A stretch of DNA of 64,000 nucleotides from Prevotella sp. (GTDB taxonomy: Bacteria > Bacteroidota > Bacteroidia > Bacteroidales > Bacteroidaceae): NCBI GenBank assembly GCA_024697405.1, contig JAILFU010000180.1, positions 1 to 64,000 of the forward strand, given 5' to 3'. Both the position numbers and the translations under genes were made by a program. This document shows, piece after piece, positions 8,632 to 18,545 of this stretch (the stretch's first letter is position 1; each line of letters starts with the position of its first letter). The notes under the pieces were generated by a model. It was not told where the DNA came from and did no database searches. It saw nothing but the letters and a program-made list of their open reading frames with translations.

Positions 8632-11190
8632 ATGAGAAAACATCTTGCCCTAGGGCTGTTGGCTTTACTGGCCATGACGGTGCAGGCACAGACTGCCCGC
8701 AAATTCTTGGTGAACATTACCCCTGACGGGGAGTCGCAGATGACTGCCTATCTGCCTGAGCAGTCTTCGGGGCGTGCCGTGGTCATCCTGCCGGGTGGCG
8801 GCTACAGCCATCTGGCCATGGATCATGAGGGCCACGACTGGGCACCCTACTTCAACGGGCAGGGTATCGCCTGCTTCGTGCTGAAATACCGTATGCCCAA
8901 GGGCGACCGCAACATCCCCTTGAGTGATGCCCGCCAGGCCATCCGTACCGTGCGCGACTCGGCGCAGGCCTGGGCTGTCAATCCGCTCGACGTGGGCATT
9001 ATGGGCTCTTCGGCCGGTGGCCATCTGGCCAGCAGCGTCTCCACGCACAGCGAGTTCGACGCCCGTCCCGACTTCAGCATCCTGTTCTATCCCGTCATCT
9101 CCATGAATCAGCGTGACTCGCATAAAGGCTCGTGCGTGAACTTCCTAGGAGAGGAGGGGGCCAAGGACGAGCAGCTCATCAAGGAGTGGAGCAACCAGAA
9201 TGCCGTGCGCAGCCACCTCACGCCGCCCGCCATCATCCTGACGGCCAACGACGACGGTGTGGTGCCGCCCGTGACGAACGGCATAGCCTACTACTCGGCC
9301 ATGCGCCGCGCCGGCAACCACTGCTCGCTGCATGTCTATCCTTCTGGCGGCCACGGCTTCGGCTTCCGCACGACGTTCAAATACCACGACCAGCTGCTGG
9401 CCGACCTCACGGCCTGGCTGCAGTCGCTGCCCAGCCATCCGCGTGGAGCCGTGCGCGTGGCCTGCATCGGCAACAGCATCACCCACGGGTCGGGCATCGA
9501 CATGCAGGAGCAGAAGGGCTACCCCGCACAGCTGCAGCAGCTGCTGGGCAAAAACTATGTGGTGAAGAACTACGGCGTGGGCGCCCGCTGCATGATGAGC
9601 ACCAGCGACCATCCCTATATGCAGGAGCAGGCCTGGCGCGATGCCAAGGCTTTCTGCCCCGGCATCGTGCTTATCAAGCTGGGCACGAACGACTCGAAGG
9701 ACTACCAGTGGAACCAGCAGCAGTATGAGCAGGACTATCAGGCCATGATCGACACGCTCTCGGCACTGCCCTCGAAGCCTGCCATCTATCTGTGTACGCC
9801 CATCCGCGCCTTCAGCGACAAGTGGGGCATCACGGAGAAGACCATCACCGACGGCGTCATCCCTTCCATCCGCAAGCTGGCAGAGAAGAACCGTCTGCAG
9901 GTGATTGACCTGCACAGTGCCGTGACCGACGAGAAGCTGATGACCGCCGACAAGATTCACCCCAACGACCGGGGCGCACGGCGGATGGCCGAGGTAATAC
10001 GCGATGTCCTCAAGCCTCAGAAGCAAGTTTACATCCCCCATGACCTGCGGGGCATGGACTTGCAGAGCGACACCTCGCTGTGGAGCATGAAGCGCAGCCT
10101 GCAGACCGACGACCTCATCCTGATGTGGCAGCGCGGCTTCGGCAATGACCTGAGCAATCCGCCGGCACTGGATGGAAAGCCCATGAAGTTCGACCTTTAC
10201 CAGCTGCGCGACCGTGTGCAGGAATTCTATGATTATTTCCGCGACACGCTGCAGTTTGTGAAGCCCGGGTCGAAGGCTGAGCGCTACAAGATGATGGTCA
10301 TGGTGAACTACTCGCTCGACGGTACTGCCTACGGCGGCACCTACGACGACTTCATCGGCGCGCTGTGGGTGGCCCCCAACCGCATCCAGGACAAGACGAT
10401 GAACTGTATGGCCCATGAGCTGGGACATTCTTTCCAGCTGCAGAACATGGCCGACTCGGTCAGCGACTGCTGGGGCGGCACGGGCTTCTTCGAGATGACC
10501 TCGCAGTGGATGCTCTGGCAGGTGAACCCTAACTGGCTGCGCGACGAGAACTACCACTTCGAGGCTTTCAAGAAGCTGACACACAAGGCATACCTCGCCG
10601 GGGAGAATATCTATCATTCACCCTACGTCATTCAGTGGTGGAGCGACCTGCACGGGAAGCCCTCCATCGGCAACCTCTACCACAACGGCAAGCGGGGTGA
10701 GGATCCTGTCATCACCTATAAGCGGCTCTACAACATGAGCCAGCAGCAGTTCTGCAATGAGATGTTCCAGGGGTACCAGCATCTGCTGAACCTCGATTTC
10801 AACCATGCCCGCCGGGAGACACGTCCCTACGCCTGCACCTTCGCCTCGGAGGTTGAAGACCTGGCCGACGGCTGGCAGCAGCCCAAGGACACGCTTGAAG
10901 AATACGGCTTCCATGCCATCCGCCTCGACCATCTTCTGGACAAGCCCCTGAAGAAGGTCAGCGTGAAGCTGAAAGGCAAGCAGCTGTTGCAAGGCTTCGT
11001 GGCTGTCACCCGCGACGGCAGGAGCATCTACAGTCCGGTGGGAGCAACGTCCTTCGCCCTGCCCAAGGACGAGCCTCTGGCACACCTCTACCTGCTCATT
11101 ATGGGTGCACCCGCCAAGCACGAGATGCTCTCGTGGAACGGGAAGCCCGCGCAGTTCCCCTGCCGATACAAGGTGAACACGGTTTTTTAA
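8632..11190 (+). CDS. Three-part secreted protein: alpha/beta-hydrolase esterase + SGNH/GDSL esterase + HExxH zincin-like domain
   Basis: 'GSSAGGHLASS'; 'VACIGNSITHGSG...LGTNDSKD...DKIHPNDRG'; 'MAHELGHSFQLQNMAD'. Start chosen at MRKHLALGLL signal peptide. Confidence 0.8.
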   Translation: MRKHLALGLLALLAMTVQAQTARKFLVNITPDGESQMTAYLPEQSSGRAVVILPGGGYSHLAMDHEGHDWAPYFNGQGIACFVLKYRMPKGDRNIPLSDARQAIRTVRDSAQAWAVNPLDVGIMGSSAGGHLASSVSTHSEFDARPDFSILFYPVISMNQRDSHKGSCVNFLGEEGAKDEQLIKEWSNQNAVRSHLTPPAIILTANDDGVVPPVTNGIAYYSAMRRAGNHCSLHVYPSGGHGFGFRTTFKYHDQLLADLTAWLQSLPSHPRGAVRVACIGNSITHGSGIDMQEQKGYPAQLQQLLGKNYVVKNYGVGARCMMSTSDHPYMQEQAWRDAKAFCPGIVLIKLGTNDSKDYQWNQQQYEQDYQAMIDTLSALPSKPAIYLCTPIRAFSDKWGITEKTITDGVIPSIRKLAEKNRLQVIDLHSAVTDEKLMTADKIHPNDRGARRMAEVIRDVLKPQKQVYIPHDLRGMDLQSDTSLWSMKRSLQTDDLILMWQRGFGNDLSNPPALDGKPMKFDLYQLRDRVQEFYDYFRDTLQFVKPGSKAERYKMMVMVNYSLDGTAYGGTYDDFIGALWVAPNRIQDKTMNCMAHELGHSFQLQNMADSVSDCWGGTGFFEMTSQWMLWQVNPNWLRDENYHFEAFKKLTHKAYLAGENIYHSPYVIQWWSDLHGKPSIGNLYHNGKRGEDPVITYKRLYNMSQQQFCNEMFQGYQHLLNLDFNHARRETRPYACTFASEVEDLADGWQQPKDTLEEYGFHAIRLDHLLDKPLKKVSVKLKGKQLLQGFVAVTRDGRSIYSPVGATSFALPKDEPLAHLYLLIMGAPAKHEMLSWNGKPAQFPCRYKVNTVF

Positions 11191-11311
11191 GTCGTTCGGG
11201 TCTTTCTTCCCACGTGCCGCTTGTGCGTGGAAACGGACTTTGGTATTCTGCTTTTTTACGTATTACATTATCTTTGGAACATACAGAAAAGAAAAATGCG
11301 TGAAAAAGCAG

Positions 11312-11319
11312 TACCTTTG
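11312..11319 (+). promoter_or_regulatory. TAnnTTTG promoter element
   Basis: gTACCTTTGtgg 26 bp upstream of 11345. Confidence 0.6.
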
Positions 11320-11344
11320 TGGCCAAAAAAAACGACAAGAAACA

Positions 11345-14300
11345 ATGAAACGTTACCTTACAAGCATCTTACAGGCTCTTTGCCTCTCGTTTGTCATTTG
11401 CCATTTCTCGTTCACCCCCGCCGGGGCGCAAACGCGCCGTCCCATCGACAGCCAGCATCCTTTGTGGTTTATTCATGTGGACGTGTGGTACAAGTCTGAC
11501 CCGCAGAAGATCATCGACCTGATTCCCGAGGACATCCGGCCTTACGTCTGTTTCAACCTCTCCCTCTCCTGCCAGTATGACACGGAGCAGAATGTCTACA
11601 AGATGCCGCAGTATGCCTTCCAGACCTACAAGTCATGGGGCACGGTATGCCAGCAGAACGGCGTATGGTTCACCACCCAGCCAGCCAGCGGCGGCCATAC
11701 CCATATACAGGATGACGACCTGGTGACGTTTGAGTATTTCTTCAAGCAGTTTCCCAACTTCCTGGGCTGGAACTATGCCGAGCAGTTCTGGGGTTTCGAC
11801 GAGTCGGGCGACAAGAGCAGCAGCACGCAGACCACCCGCTGGGCCTTGTTCGGCAAGCTGGTGGAGATGTCCCACAAATATGGCGGCTTCCTCACCGTCT
11901 CTTTCTGCGGCAACATCTGGAGCCACTCGTTGAACCCGCTCGGCGAGCTGAAGCGCGACAAGGGGTTCATGGATGCCTGCAAGCAATATCCTGAGAACAT
12001 CCTCTTCCTCTATAAGTACACCACCAGCTCATGCTTCTACAACAATGAGAGTGTCACCTTCGGCCCCTTCATCAGTGGTTTGACGAAGAACTACGGCGTG
12101 CGCTATGACAACTGCGGCTGGAACGGGGCGCTGGATGACATCCTGGGCAAGAACCACGGAAAGAAATATCCTGCCGCTGCCGGTATTGGCACGGTGATGG
12201 AGCAGACGGCCGTCAACGGCGGTGCCGTGTGGGACGGTCCTGAGCTGACCTGGCGCGAAGAGTGTATACACGAGGTGGGGCAGACCACCGTCGACGGCTA
12301 CAGGCGCCGCAACTGGCAGCGTTTCGCCAATATGAACGGCGTGTGGATTGACATGTTCCGCAAGGTGATTGACGGCACCATCTACATCCCTACCCGCGAG
12401 GAGGTGGTAGGCAAGACGAAGATTGTGATTATCAACGATAAAAACAGCGGCAGCGACGAGGACAAGTATGCCACCTGGAGCAACCTCTATGACGGCCTCT
12501 ACAAGCAGACCGACCCCTTCAACAGGAACAACGGCCAGTGGATGGACAACTACTGCTACTTCAAAAAAACAGGACGCTACGGGGCCATCCCCATGGTGAC
12601 AGGTCTCTACGACGATGTTGCCAAGGCCATCCCCGTGCAGGTGAAGAAGTCGGGCTACGCTTCCCGCTGGAGTTCCCAGACCAAGAAGGTGAACGATTTC
12701 AACGCCCAATACCCCGAAGTGAGCAAGGGCGACCTCTACGTGAACCGTTACCGCAACCAGCTGGTCACCTATACCCCCTATTCCTACCTGAACAAGAAGA
12801 AGTCGGCCTCGGCTGCCATCCCCTTGCAGTATAACACCTGCGACACGCTGGAGCTGCAATACGACAAGCTGTCGAGCGGACTGATACGCGAGTATGAAGA
12901 CCATATCGATTTCTACCTGAACAACTACCGCAGCGACAGCACGTCGCAGCGCACGGACTTAATCACGATCAAAGGCGTGGTTGCCGAGCCTTCGTTCTCG
13001 TTCACCAAGCACGCTACAGGCTCAGGAAGCGCTGCCGGCAGTTATGATGCTGAGACGGGGACCTATACCGTCACCGTGAAGCACTGCGGCGGTGTAGACC
13101 TCACCATCAGCTGTACAGGTCAGAATGACCGCTCGTCCAAGGGTGACGGCGCTCCCGTCGCCGATGCCATCCCCGTCGCCACTCCGCTCCCGCTCCCCCA
13201 GCAGCCCGCACTCTGGCGCGGCGAGATTCTCATCGAGGGCGAGGACATGGACTTCAAGAACGTCAAAAACTGTTGTACAGACCCCTACGGCCAGTATAAC
13301 AGCGAACGCGGCCATGCCGGCAACGGTTTTGTGGATATGGGTACTAATGCCAGCGGCGCCCTGCGCCACCAGCTGAACCTGAAGGCCGGCCAGGAGGGCG
13401 ACTATGTCATCGGCGTGCGCTATACCTGCGCCTCGAAGGCCGGTAACATCACTCTCACCGTGAACGGCGTGAAGCAGACAGTGCGCTGCGAGAAGACGGC
13501 CACCAACGAATGGCGCTGGGTCACGGTGGAGGGAACGCTGAACGAAGGCAAGAACAACCTCATCATCACCAATAGCGGGGCACTGCCCATGTATATCGAC
13601 CAGGTGAGCTATCGTCCGGCAGACGTGGCCCCGATGCAGTACGCCGTCGTTATCCGTGACGCGGAAAACGGAACCGTCACTGCCGACAAGGCCGAGGCCG
13701 CCGAGGGTGACACCATCACCTTGAGCGTCGTGCCCGCCGAGGGCTTCAAGCTGAAGCAGCTGCGTGTAGTGAACTCCGTGTTCTACTCCATGGAGAAGAC
13801 CATCGCCGTCAATGACGGGGGCGACATCACCTTCGTCATGCCCAACGACAATGTGACGCTGGTGCCTGTCTTTGCCGACATGTCGTCTGTCTATAAGCTC
13901 GACTTCTCCAGCGTGGATTCCGGCACCATACCCCCGGGCTGGCGCTGTGTGCAGGAGAACAATGATGTGCATGAATATCCCAACAGCTTCGGACAGGGAG
14001 CACGCACCTTCAACGGCTTCACCGGCTATCAGGGCAAGGCGCTCTACTGGCGCAACGACCGTGCGGAGTATGGCCGCCAGAATGCTTATTCGCTGACGCT
14101 GGAGCCAGGGTCTTACAGCCTGACTTTCGCCATGGCTGCCTGGAAGGAGAGTCCGAAATTCAAGGTTCAGGTGCTGTCGGCCGCCAGTGGCTCTGCCGTT
14201 GCAGCCAGCCCTGTCTATACCGCCACGCCGAATGCCAATGGCAGTATGGCGGCCAATGTCTCTTCTGCCAAGGCGTATAAGCTGGAGTTCACCGTCGCTG

Positions 14301-14542
14301 AGAAAGGAAAATATGTCATCAGCTTCACCGACCAGACAACGGGTGGCAGCTTCCATGAGTTCCTGCTGCTGGAGTGCCAGCTCAACACTACCACGCCGAG
14401 CGACATACAGCTGGTGGATGCCACGGGCAGCGAGCGAGTGAATATCTACGATGCGTCCGGTCGCCAGCGTCAGGAGATGGGCAAGGGGCTGAACATCGTG
14501 CGCACAGCCGACGGGAAGACGAGGAAAGTCGTAAAAAGGTAA
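11345..14542 (+). CDS. Glycoside hydrolase family 98-like enzyme with CBM6/35-like domain and T9SS-type C-terminus
   Basis: 'HPLWFIHVDVWYKSDPQKIIDLIPEDIRPYVCFNLSLS', 'FLGWNYAEQFWGFDE'; CBM-like 'ILIEGEDMDF...'; C-term 'VNIYDASGRQRQEMGKGLNIVRTADGKTRKVVKR'. Confidence 0.8.
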   Translation: MKRYLTSILQALCLSFVICHFSFTPAGAQTRRPIDSQHPLWFIHVDVWYKSDPQKIIDLIPEDIRPYVCFNLSLSCQYDTEQNVYKMPQYAFQTYKSWGTVCQQNGVWFTTQPASGGHTHIQDDDLVTFEYFFKQFPNFLGWNYAEQFWGFDESGDKSSSTQTTRWALFGKLVEMSHKYGGFLTVSFCGNIWSHSLNPLGELKRDKGFMDACKQYPENILFLYKYTTSSCFYNNESVTFGPFISGLTKNYGVRYDNCGWNGALDDILGKNHGKKYPAAAGIGTVMEQTAVNGGAVWDGPELTWREECIHEVGQTTVDGYRRRNWQRFANMNGVWIDMFRKVIDGTIYIPTREEVVGKTKIVIINDKNSGSDEDKYATWSNLYDGLYKQTDPFNRNNGQWMDNYCYFKKTGRYGAIPMVTGLYDDVAKAIPVQVKKSGYASRWSSQTKKVNDFNAQYPEVSKGDLYVNRYRNQLVTYTPYSYLNKKKSASAAIPLQYNTCDTLELQYDKLSSGLIREYEDHIDFYLNNYRSDSTSQRTDLITIKGVVAEPSFSFTKHATGSGSAAGSYDAETGTYTVTVKHCGGVDLTISCTGQNDRSSKGDGAPVADAIPVATPLPLPQQPALWRGEILIEGEDMDFKNVKNCCTDPYGQYNSERGHAGNGFVDMGTNASGALRHQLNLKAGQEGDYVIGVRYTCASKAGNITLTVNGVKQTVRCEKTATNEWRWVTVEGTLNEGKNNLIITNSGALPMYIDQVSYRPADVAPMQYAVVIRDAENGTVTADKAEAAEGDTITLSVVPAEGFKLKQLRVVNSVFYSMEKTIAVNDGGDITFVMPNDNVTLVPVFADMSSVYKLDFSSVDSGTIPPGWRCVQENNDVHEYPNSFGQGARTFNGFTGYQGKALYWRNDRAEYGRQNAYSLTLEPGSYSLTFAMAAWKESPKFKVQVLSAASGSAVAASPVYTATPNANGSMAANVSSAKAYKLEFTVAEKGKYVISFTDQTTGGSFHEFLLLECQLNTTTPSDIQLVDATGSERVNIYDASGRQRQEMGKGLNIVRTADGKTRKVVKR

Positions 14543-14565
14543 ATAAAGTAAAAAGATAAGATAGT

Positions 14566-15987
14566 ATGAAAAAGCTGCTGTTAAGTTTATCATTCATCAT
14601 TTGTCATTTGTCATTTAGCGTAGCGCAGAATCCCTTTGTGCAGACGTGGTTCACCAGCGACCCAGCGCCGATGGTATATGGTGACAAGGTGTATGTCTAT
14701 ACAGGCCATGACGAAGACCATGCCGACTTCTTTTGGATGTACGAGTGGCGTGTCTATTCAAGCAGTGACATGGTGAACTGGACCGACCACGGACCGCTGC
14801 TCAGCCTGGCCAGTTTCAGCTGGGCCGACGACCGTGCCTGGGCTTCGCAGTGCATCGAGCGCAATGGTAAGTTCTACTGGTATATCTGTGCCCACTCCAA
14901 GCTGTCGGGCGGTATGGCTGTCGGCGTGGCAGTGGCCGACTCACCCACAGGTCCTTTCAAGGATGCCCTCGGCAAGCCGCTCTTCGACAACGGCAGCTGG
15001 GACAACATCGACCCCACCGTCTTCATTGACAACGACGGACAGGCCTGGCTCTTTTGGGGCAATCCCACCATCAACTATGGCAGGCTGAACAGCGACATGC
15101 TCTCGTTCGACGGCGAGGTGAAGCAGGTCAACCAGACCGTAGAGGGCTTCGGCGCCCCTAATATGAAAGAGCGCCAGAAGGACGTGAAATACAAGGATAC
15201 CTATACCGAAGGGCCGTGGATCCTGCGCCGTGATGTCTTCCCCCTCACCAAGAAAGGGAAGCCCGCCAAGAAGGCGCAGCCTCTCTACTATCTGCTCTAT
15301 GCTGCCGGCGGCGTGCCCGAACATATTGCCTACTCTACGGCTCCGTCGTTTGAAGGCCCATGGACTTATCGCGGCGAGATTATGCCGTTGGAAGATACCA
15401 AGTCGTTTACTAATCACTGTGGCGTGGCCGACTTCAAAGGTCACAGCTATTTTTTCTATCATACCGGCAAGCTGCCCGGCGGCGGTGGCTTTGGCCGCTC
15501 TGTCGCTGTGGAGGAATTCAAGTACAATGACGACGGCTCCTTCCCCATCATCCACCATACTGAAGAGGGCGTCGCGCCCGTTGGCACGCTCAGTCCCTAT
15601 CAGCGGGTAGAGGCTGAGACGATGGCTTTCTCCCTGGGCGTGAAAGCTGAGAACAGCGACGCAACGGGCGTCTTTGTCAGCGATATCCAGAACGGCGACT
15701 ATATCAAGGTGCGCGAGGTGGACTTCGGAGCACAGTCGCCCCGCAGCTTCACGGCCACCGCAGCCTCTGCTTTGCAGGGTGGCAGCATCGAGGTACATCT
15801 CGACAGCCTAAGAGGACAGCGGATAGCCCGCTTGCAGGTGCCCCGCACAGGCGGATGGGAAGCCTGGCAGACGCTGAAGACCGACGTGCAGCCCGCCGTG
15901 ACAGGTAAGCACGACGTGTATTTCACTTTCAGAGGCAACAAGGGTGCCAAGCTGATGAATTTCGACTGGTGGAAGTTTGAAAGGTAA
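14566..15987 (+). CDS. Glycoside hydrolase family 43 (arabinoxylan arabinofuranohydrolase-like) with C-terminal CBM6-like domain
   Basis: 'NPFVQTWFTSDPAPMVYGDKVYVYTGHDE', 'DPTVFIDNDGQAWLFWG'; 'RVEAETMAFSLGVKAE'. Confidence 0.88.
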   Translation: MKKLLLSLSFIICHLSFSVAQNPFVQTWFTSDPAPMVYGDKVYVYTGHDEDHADFFWMYEWRVYSSSDMVNWTDHGPLLSLASFSWADDRAWASQCIERNGKFYWYICAHSKLSGGMAVGVAVADSPTGPFKDALGKPLFDNGSWDNIDPTVFIDNDGQAWLFWGNPTINYGRLNSDMLSFDGEVKQVNQTVEGFGAPNMKERQKDVKYKDTYTEGPWILRRDVFPLTKKGKPAKKAQPLYYLLYAAGGVPEHIAYSTAPSFEGPWTYRGEIMPLEDTKSFTNHCGVADFKGHSYFFYHTGKLPGGGGFGRSVAVEEFKYNDDGSFPIIHHTEEGVAPVGTLSPYQRVEAETMAFSLGVKAENSDATGVFVSDIQNGDYIKVREVDFGAQSPRSFTATAASALQGGSIEVHLDSLRGQRIARLQVPRTGGWEAWQTLKTDVQPAVTGKHDVYFTFRGNKGAKLMNFDWWKFER

Positions 15988-16039
15988 GAAATGACTGAGT
16001 AGTTAAGGTGAAAAGGTAAGAAAGTAAAAAAGTAAAGAT

Positions 16040-18535
16040 ATGAAAAGACTGCTGTTAAGTTTGTTGTTTATCACTTGTCATTTGTCGTTTAGCAGTGTAG
16101 CTGCGCAGGATCACAAGCTGTGGTACAGCCATCCTGCCAACCATTGGCTAGAAGCACTGCCCATTGGCAATTCCCAACTGGGAGCGATGGTCTATGGCGG
16201 TACTGACACGGAGGAGATTCAGTTGAATGAGGAAACTTTCTGGAGCGGGTCGCCCCACGACAACAACTCCAAGGAGTCGCTGCAGTATCTGCCCGAGGTG
16301 CGTCGCCTTATCTTCGAGGGTAAGGAGGAAGAGGCTGCCAAGCTGCTTGACCAGCATTTCGTGAAAGGCCCTCATGGCATGAGATACCTGCCTTTGGGCT
16401 CGTTGAAGCTGAAGTTTGGCCATACTGACGTGACCGACTATTACCGCGACCTGAACCTGGGCAGTGCAGTCGCCACTACACATTATTTATATAACGGTGT
16501 GAAGTACGAGCGTACTTCCTTTGCCTCTCAGGCCGACAATGTCATCGTCGTCCGGCTGAAGGCCGATAAGAAAGGCGCTTTGTCGTTTAGCGTTGGCTTT
16601 GACAGTCAGCTACAGTCGAATGTGTTCACGGTATCCTCCCACGAAGGCATTCCGTCGACGGTCTACGAGCTTGCAGCCGTTATCGATGGTCAGGATCACG
16701 AAGGTATCAAAGCCGGACTGAAGGCCGAGTGCCGTGTGTTGGTGGAGGCTGATGGTAAGCTGGAACGTGGTGTCAATTCGTTGAGCGTGGCCGATGCCAC
16801 CATCGCAACGCTCTATATCACCGCTGCCACTAACTATGTGAACTACAACGATATCAGCGGCACTCCTGTGAAGAAGAACAATCAGGCACTTGCCAGCGTG
16901 AAGGGCAAGAGCTTCGACAAGCTGCTGAAGGCACATCTGAAAAAATATCAGGAGCAGTACAGCCGTGTCGTGCTTTCTTTGCCTAAGTCGGAGAATTCCA
17001 GTTTAGAAACCGACAAGCGCGTGGTAGCTTTCGAGAAAGACGCCAGCGACCTCGACCTGGTGGCGCTGATGATGCAGTATGGGCGATACCTGCTCATTTC
17101 TTCGTCGCAGCCTGGCGGACAGCCTGCCAACCTGCAGGGCGTATGGAACGACAAGGTGAACGCCCCGTGGGACTCGAAGTACACCATCAACATCAATGCT
17201 GAGATGAACTACTGGCCTGCCCTCGTCGGCAATCTGGCCGAGACGCAGGAGCCGCTGTTCTCCATGACCCGGGACCTGAGTGAGACAGGAGCCAAGACGG
17301 CGAAGGAGATGTATGGTTGCAGGGGATGGGTGGCTCACCACAATACTGACCTGTGGCGTATCGCCGGGCCAGTGGATGCCACTCCCTGGGGCATGTTCCC
17401 CACAGGTGGCGCCTGGCTCACCACTCACATCTGGCAACATTATCTCTATACGGGCGACAAGCAGTTCCTTGCAGAGTACTATCCTGTGATGAAGGGCGCT
17501 GCCGACTTCCTGCTCGACTATATGCAGACCTATCCTGCCACGGGTGAGGTGAAGCAGGCCGCAGGCTGGCTCGTCACCGTGCCTACTGTCTCTCCAGAAC
17601 ATGGACCGGTGGGAAAGAGAACCAATGTCTGCGCCGGTTCTACGATGGACAACCAGATTGCCTTTGATGTACTCAGTCAGACCTTGAAGGCCGCTCAGGT
17701 GTTGGGCGACAACTCTCAGTTCTCAATTCTCAATTCTCAATTAGAAAAGCTTGCCCCGATGCAGATCGGCCGTCATGGCCAGCTGCAGGAGTGGCTCATC
17801 GACGGTGACGACCCGAAGGACGAGCACCGCCATATCTCCCACCTCTATGGCCTCTATCCCTCCAACCAGATTTCTCCCTATAGCCATCCCGACCTGTTCA
17901 CCGCCGCCGCCAACACCCTGAAGCAGCGCGGCGACATGGCCACTGGCTGGAGCCTGGGCTGGAAGACCAACTTCTGGGCTCGCATGCTCGACGGCAACCA
18001 CGCCTTCACCATCATCAAGAACATGCTCCATCTGCTGCCCGACGACCGGTCGATGCGTCAGCATCCTGCAGGACGTACCTATCCCAACCTGTTCGATGCC
18101 CATCCGCCGTTCCAGATTGATGGCAATTTTGGCGTGTCGGCAGGCATCTGCGAGATGCTCGTGCAGAGCCACGACGGTGCCGTCCATCTGCTGCCGGCCC
18201 TGCCCGACAGCTGGAATGAGGGCGAGGTGAAGGGACTGCGCGCCCGTGGCGGCTTCATCGTCGATGAGGCCTGGCAAGGAGGGAAGCTCCGTTCCGTCGT
18301 GGTGCGCTCCACCATCGGCGGCACGCTGCGCCTGCGCTCCTACTGGCCGTTGCAAGGCAAGGGCGTGAAGCCCGCCTCTGGTCAGTGCCCCAACCCGCTG
18401 TTTGCCCCTGCCGACATCCGCCAGCCCCTGCATTCGCCGGAGCTGAAGGATTTCAGCACCTTGGCCATCCGCCCTGTGTATGAGTATGACATCGACACAA
18501 AGGCTGGAGGCTCCTATACCTTTAAGTTTGACTAA
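16040..18535 (+). CDS. Glycoside hydrolase family 95 (alpha-L-fucosidase / alpha-L-galactosidase-like)
   Basis: '[46 protein letters not shown]'. Confidence 0.92.
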   Translation: MKRLLLSLLFITCHLSFSSVAAQDHKLWYSHPANHWLEALPIGNSQLGAMVYGGTDTEEIQLNEETFWSGSPHDNNSKESLQYLPEVRRLIFEGKEEEAAKLLDQHFVKGPHGMRYLPLGSLKLKFGHTDVTDYYRDLNLGSAVATTHYLYNGVKYERTSFASQADNVIVVRLKADKKGALSFSVGFDSQLQSNVFTVSSHEGIPSTVYELAAVIDGQDHEGIKAGLKAECRVLVEADGKLERGVNSLSVADATIATLYITAATNYVNYNDISGTPVKKNNQALASVKGKSFDKLLKAHLKKYQEQYSRVVLSLPKSENSSLETDKRVVAFEKDASDLDLVALMMQYGRYLLISSSQPGGQPANLQGVWNDKVNAPWDSKYTININAEMNYWPALVGNLAETQEPLFSMTRDLSETGAKTAKEMYGCRGWVAHHNTDLWRIAGPVDATPWGMFPTGGAWLTTHIWQHYLYTGDKQFLAEYYPVMKGAADFLLDYMQTYPATGEVKQAAGWLVTVPTVSPEHGPVGKRTNVCAGSTMDNQIAFDVLSQTLKAAQVLGDNSQFSILNSQLEKLAPMQIGRHGQLQEWLIDGDDPKDEHRHISHLYGLYPSNQISPYSHPDLFTAAANTLKQRGDMATGWSLGWKTNFWARMLDGNHAFTIIKNMLHLLPDDRSMRQHPAGRTYPNLFDAHPPFQIDGNFGVSAGICEMLVQSHDGAVHLLPALPDSWNEGEVKGLRARGGFIVDEAWQGGKLRSVVVRSTIGGTLRLRSYWPLQGKGVKPASGQCPNPLFAPADIRQPLHSPELKDFSTLAIRPVYEYDIDTKAGGSYTFKFD

Positions 18536-18545
18536 TCAATAAAAG

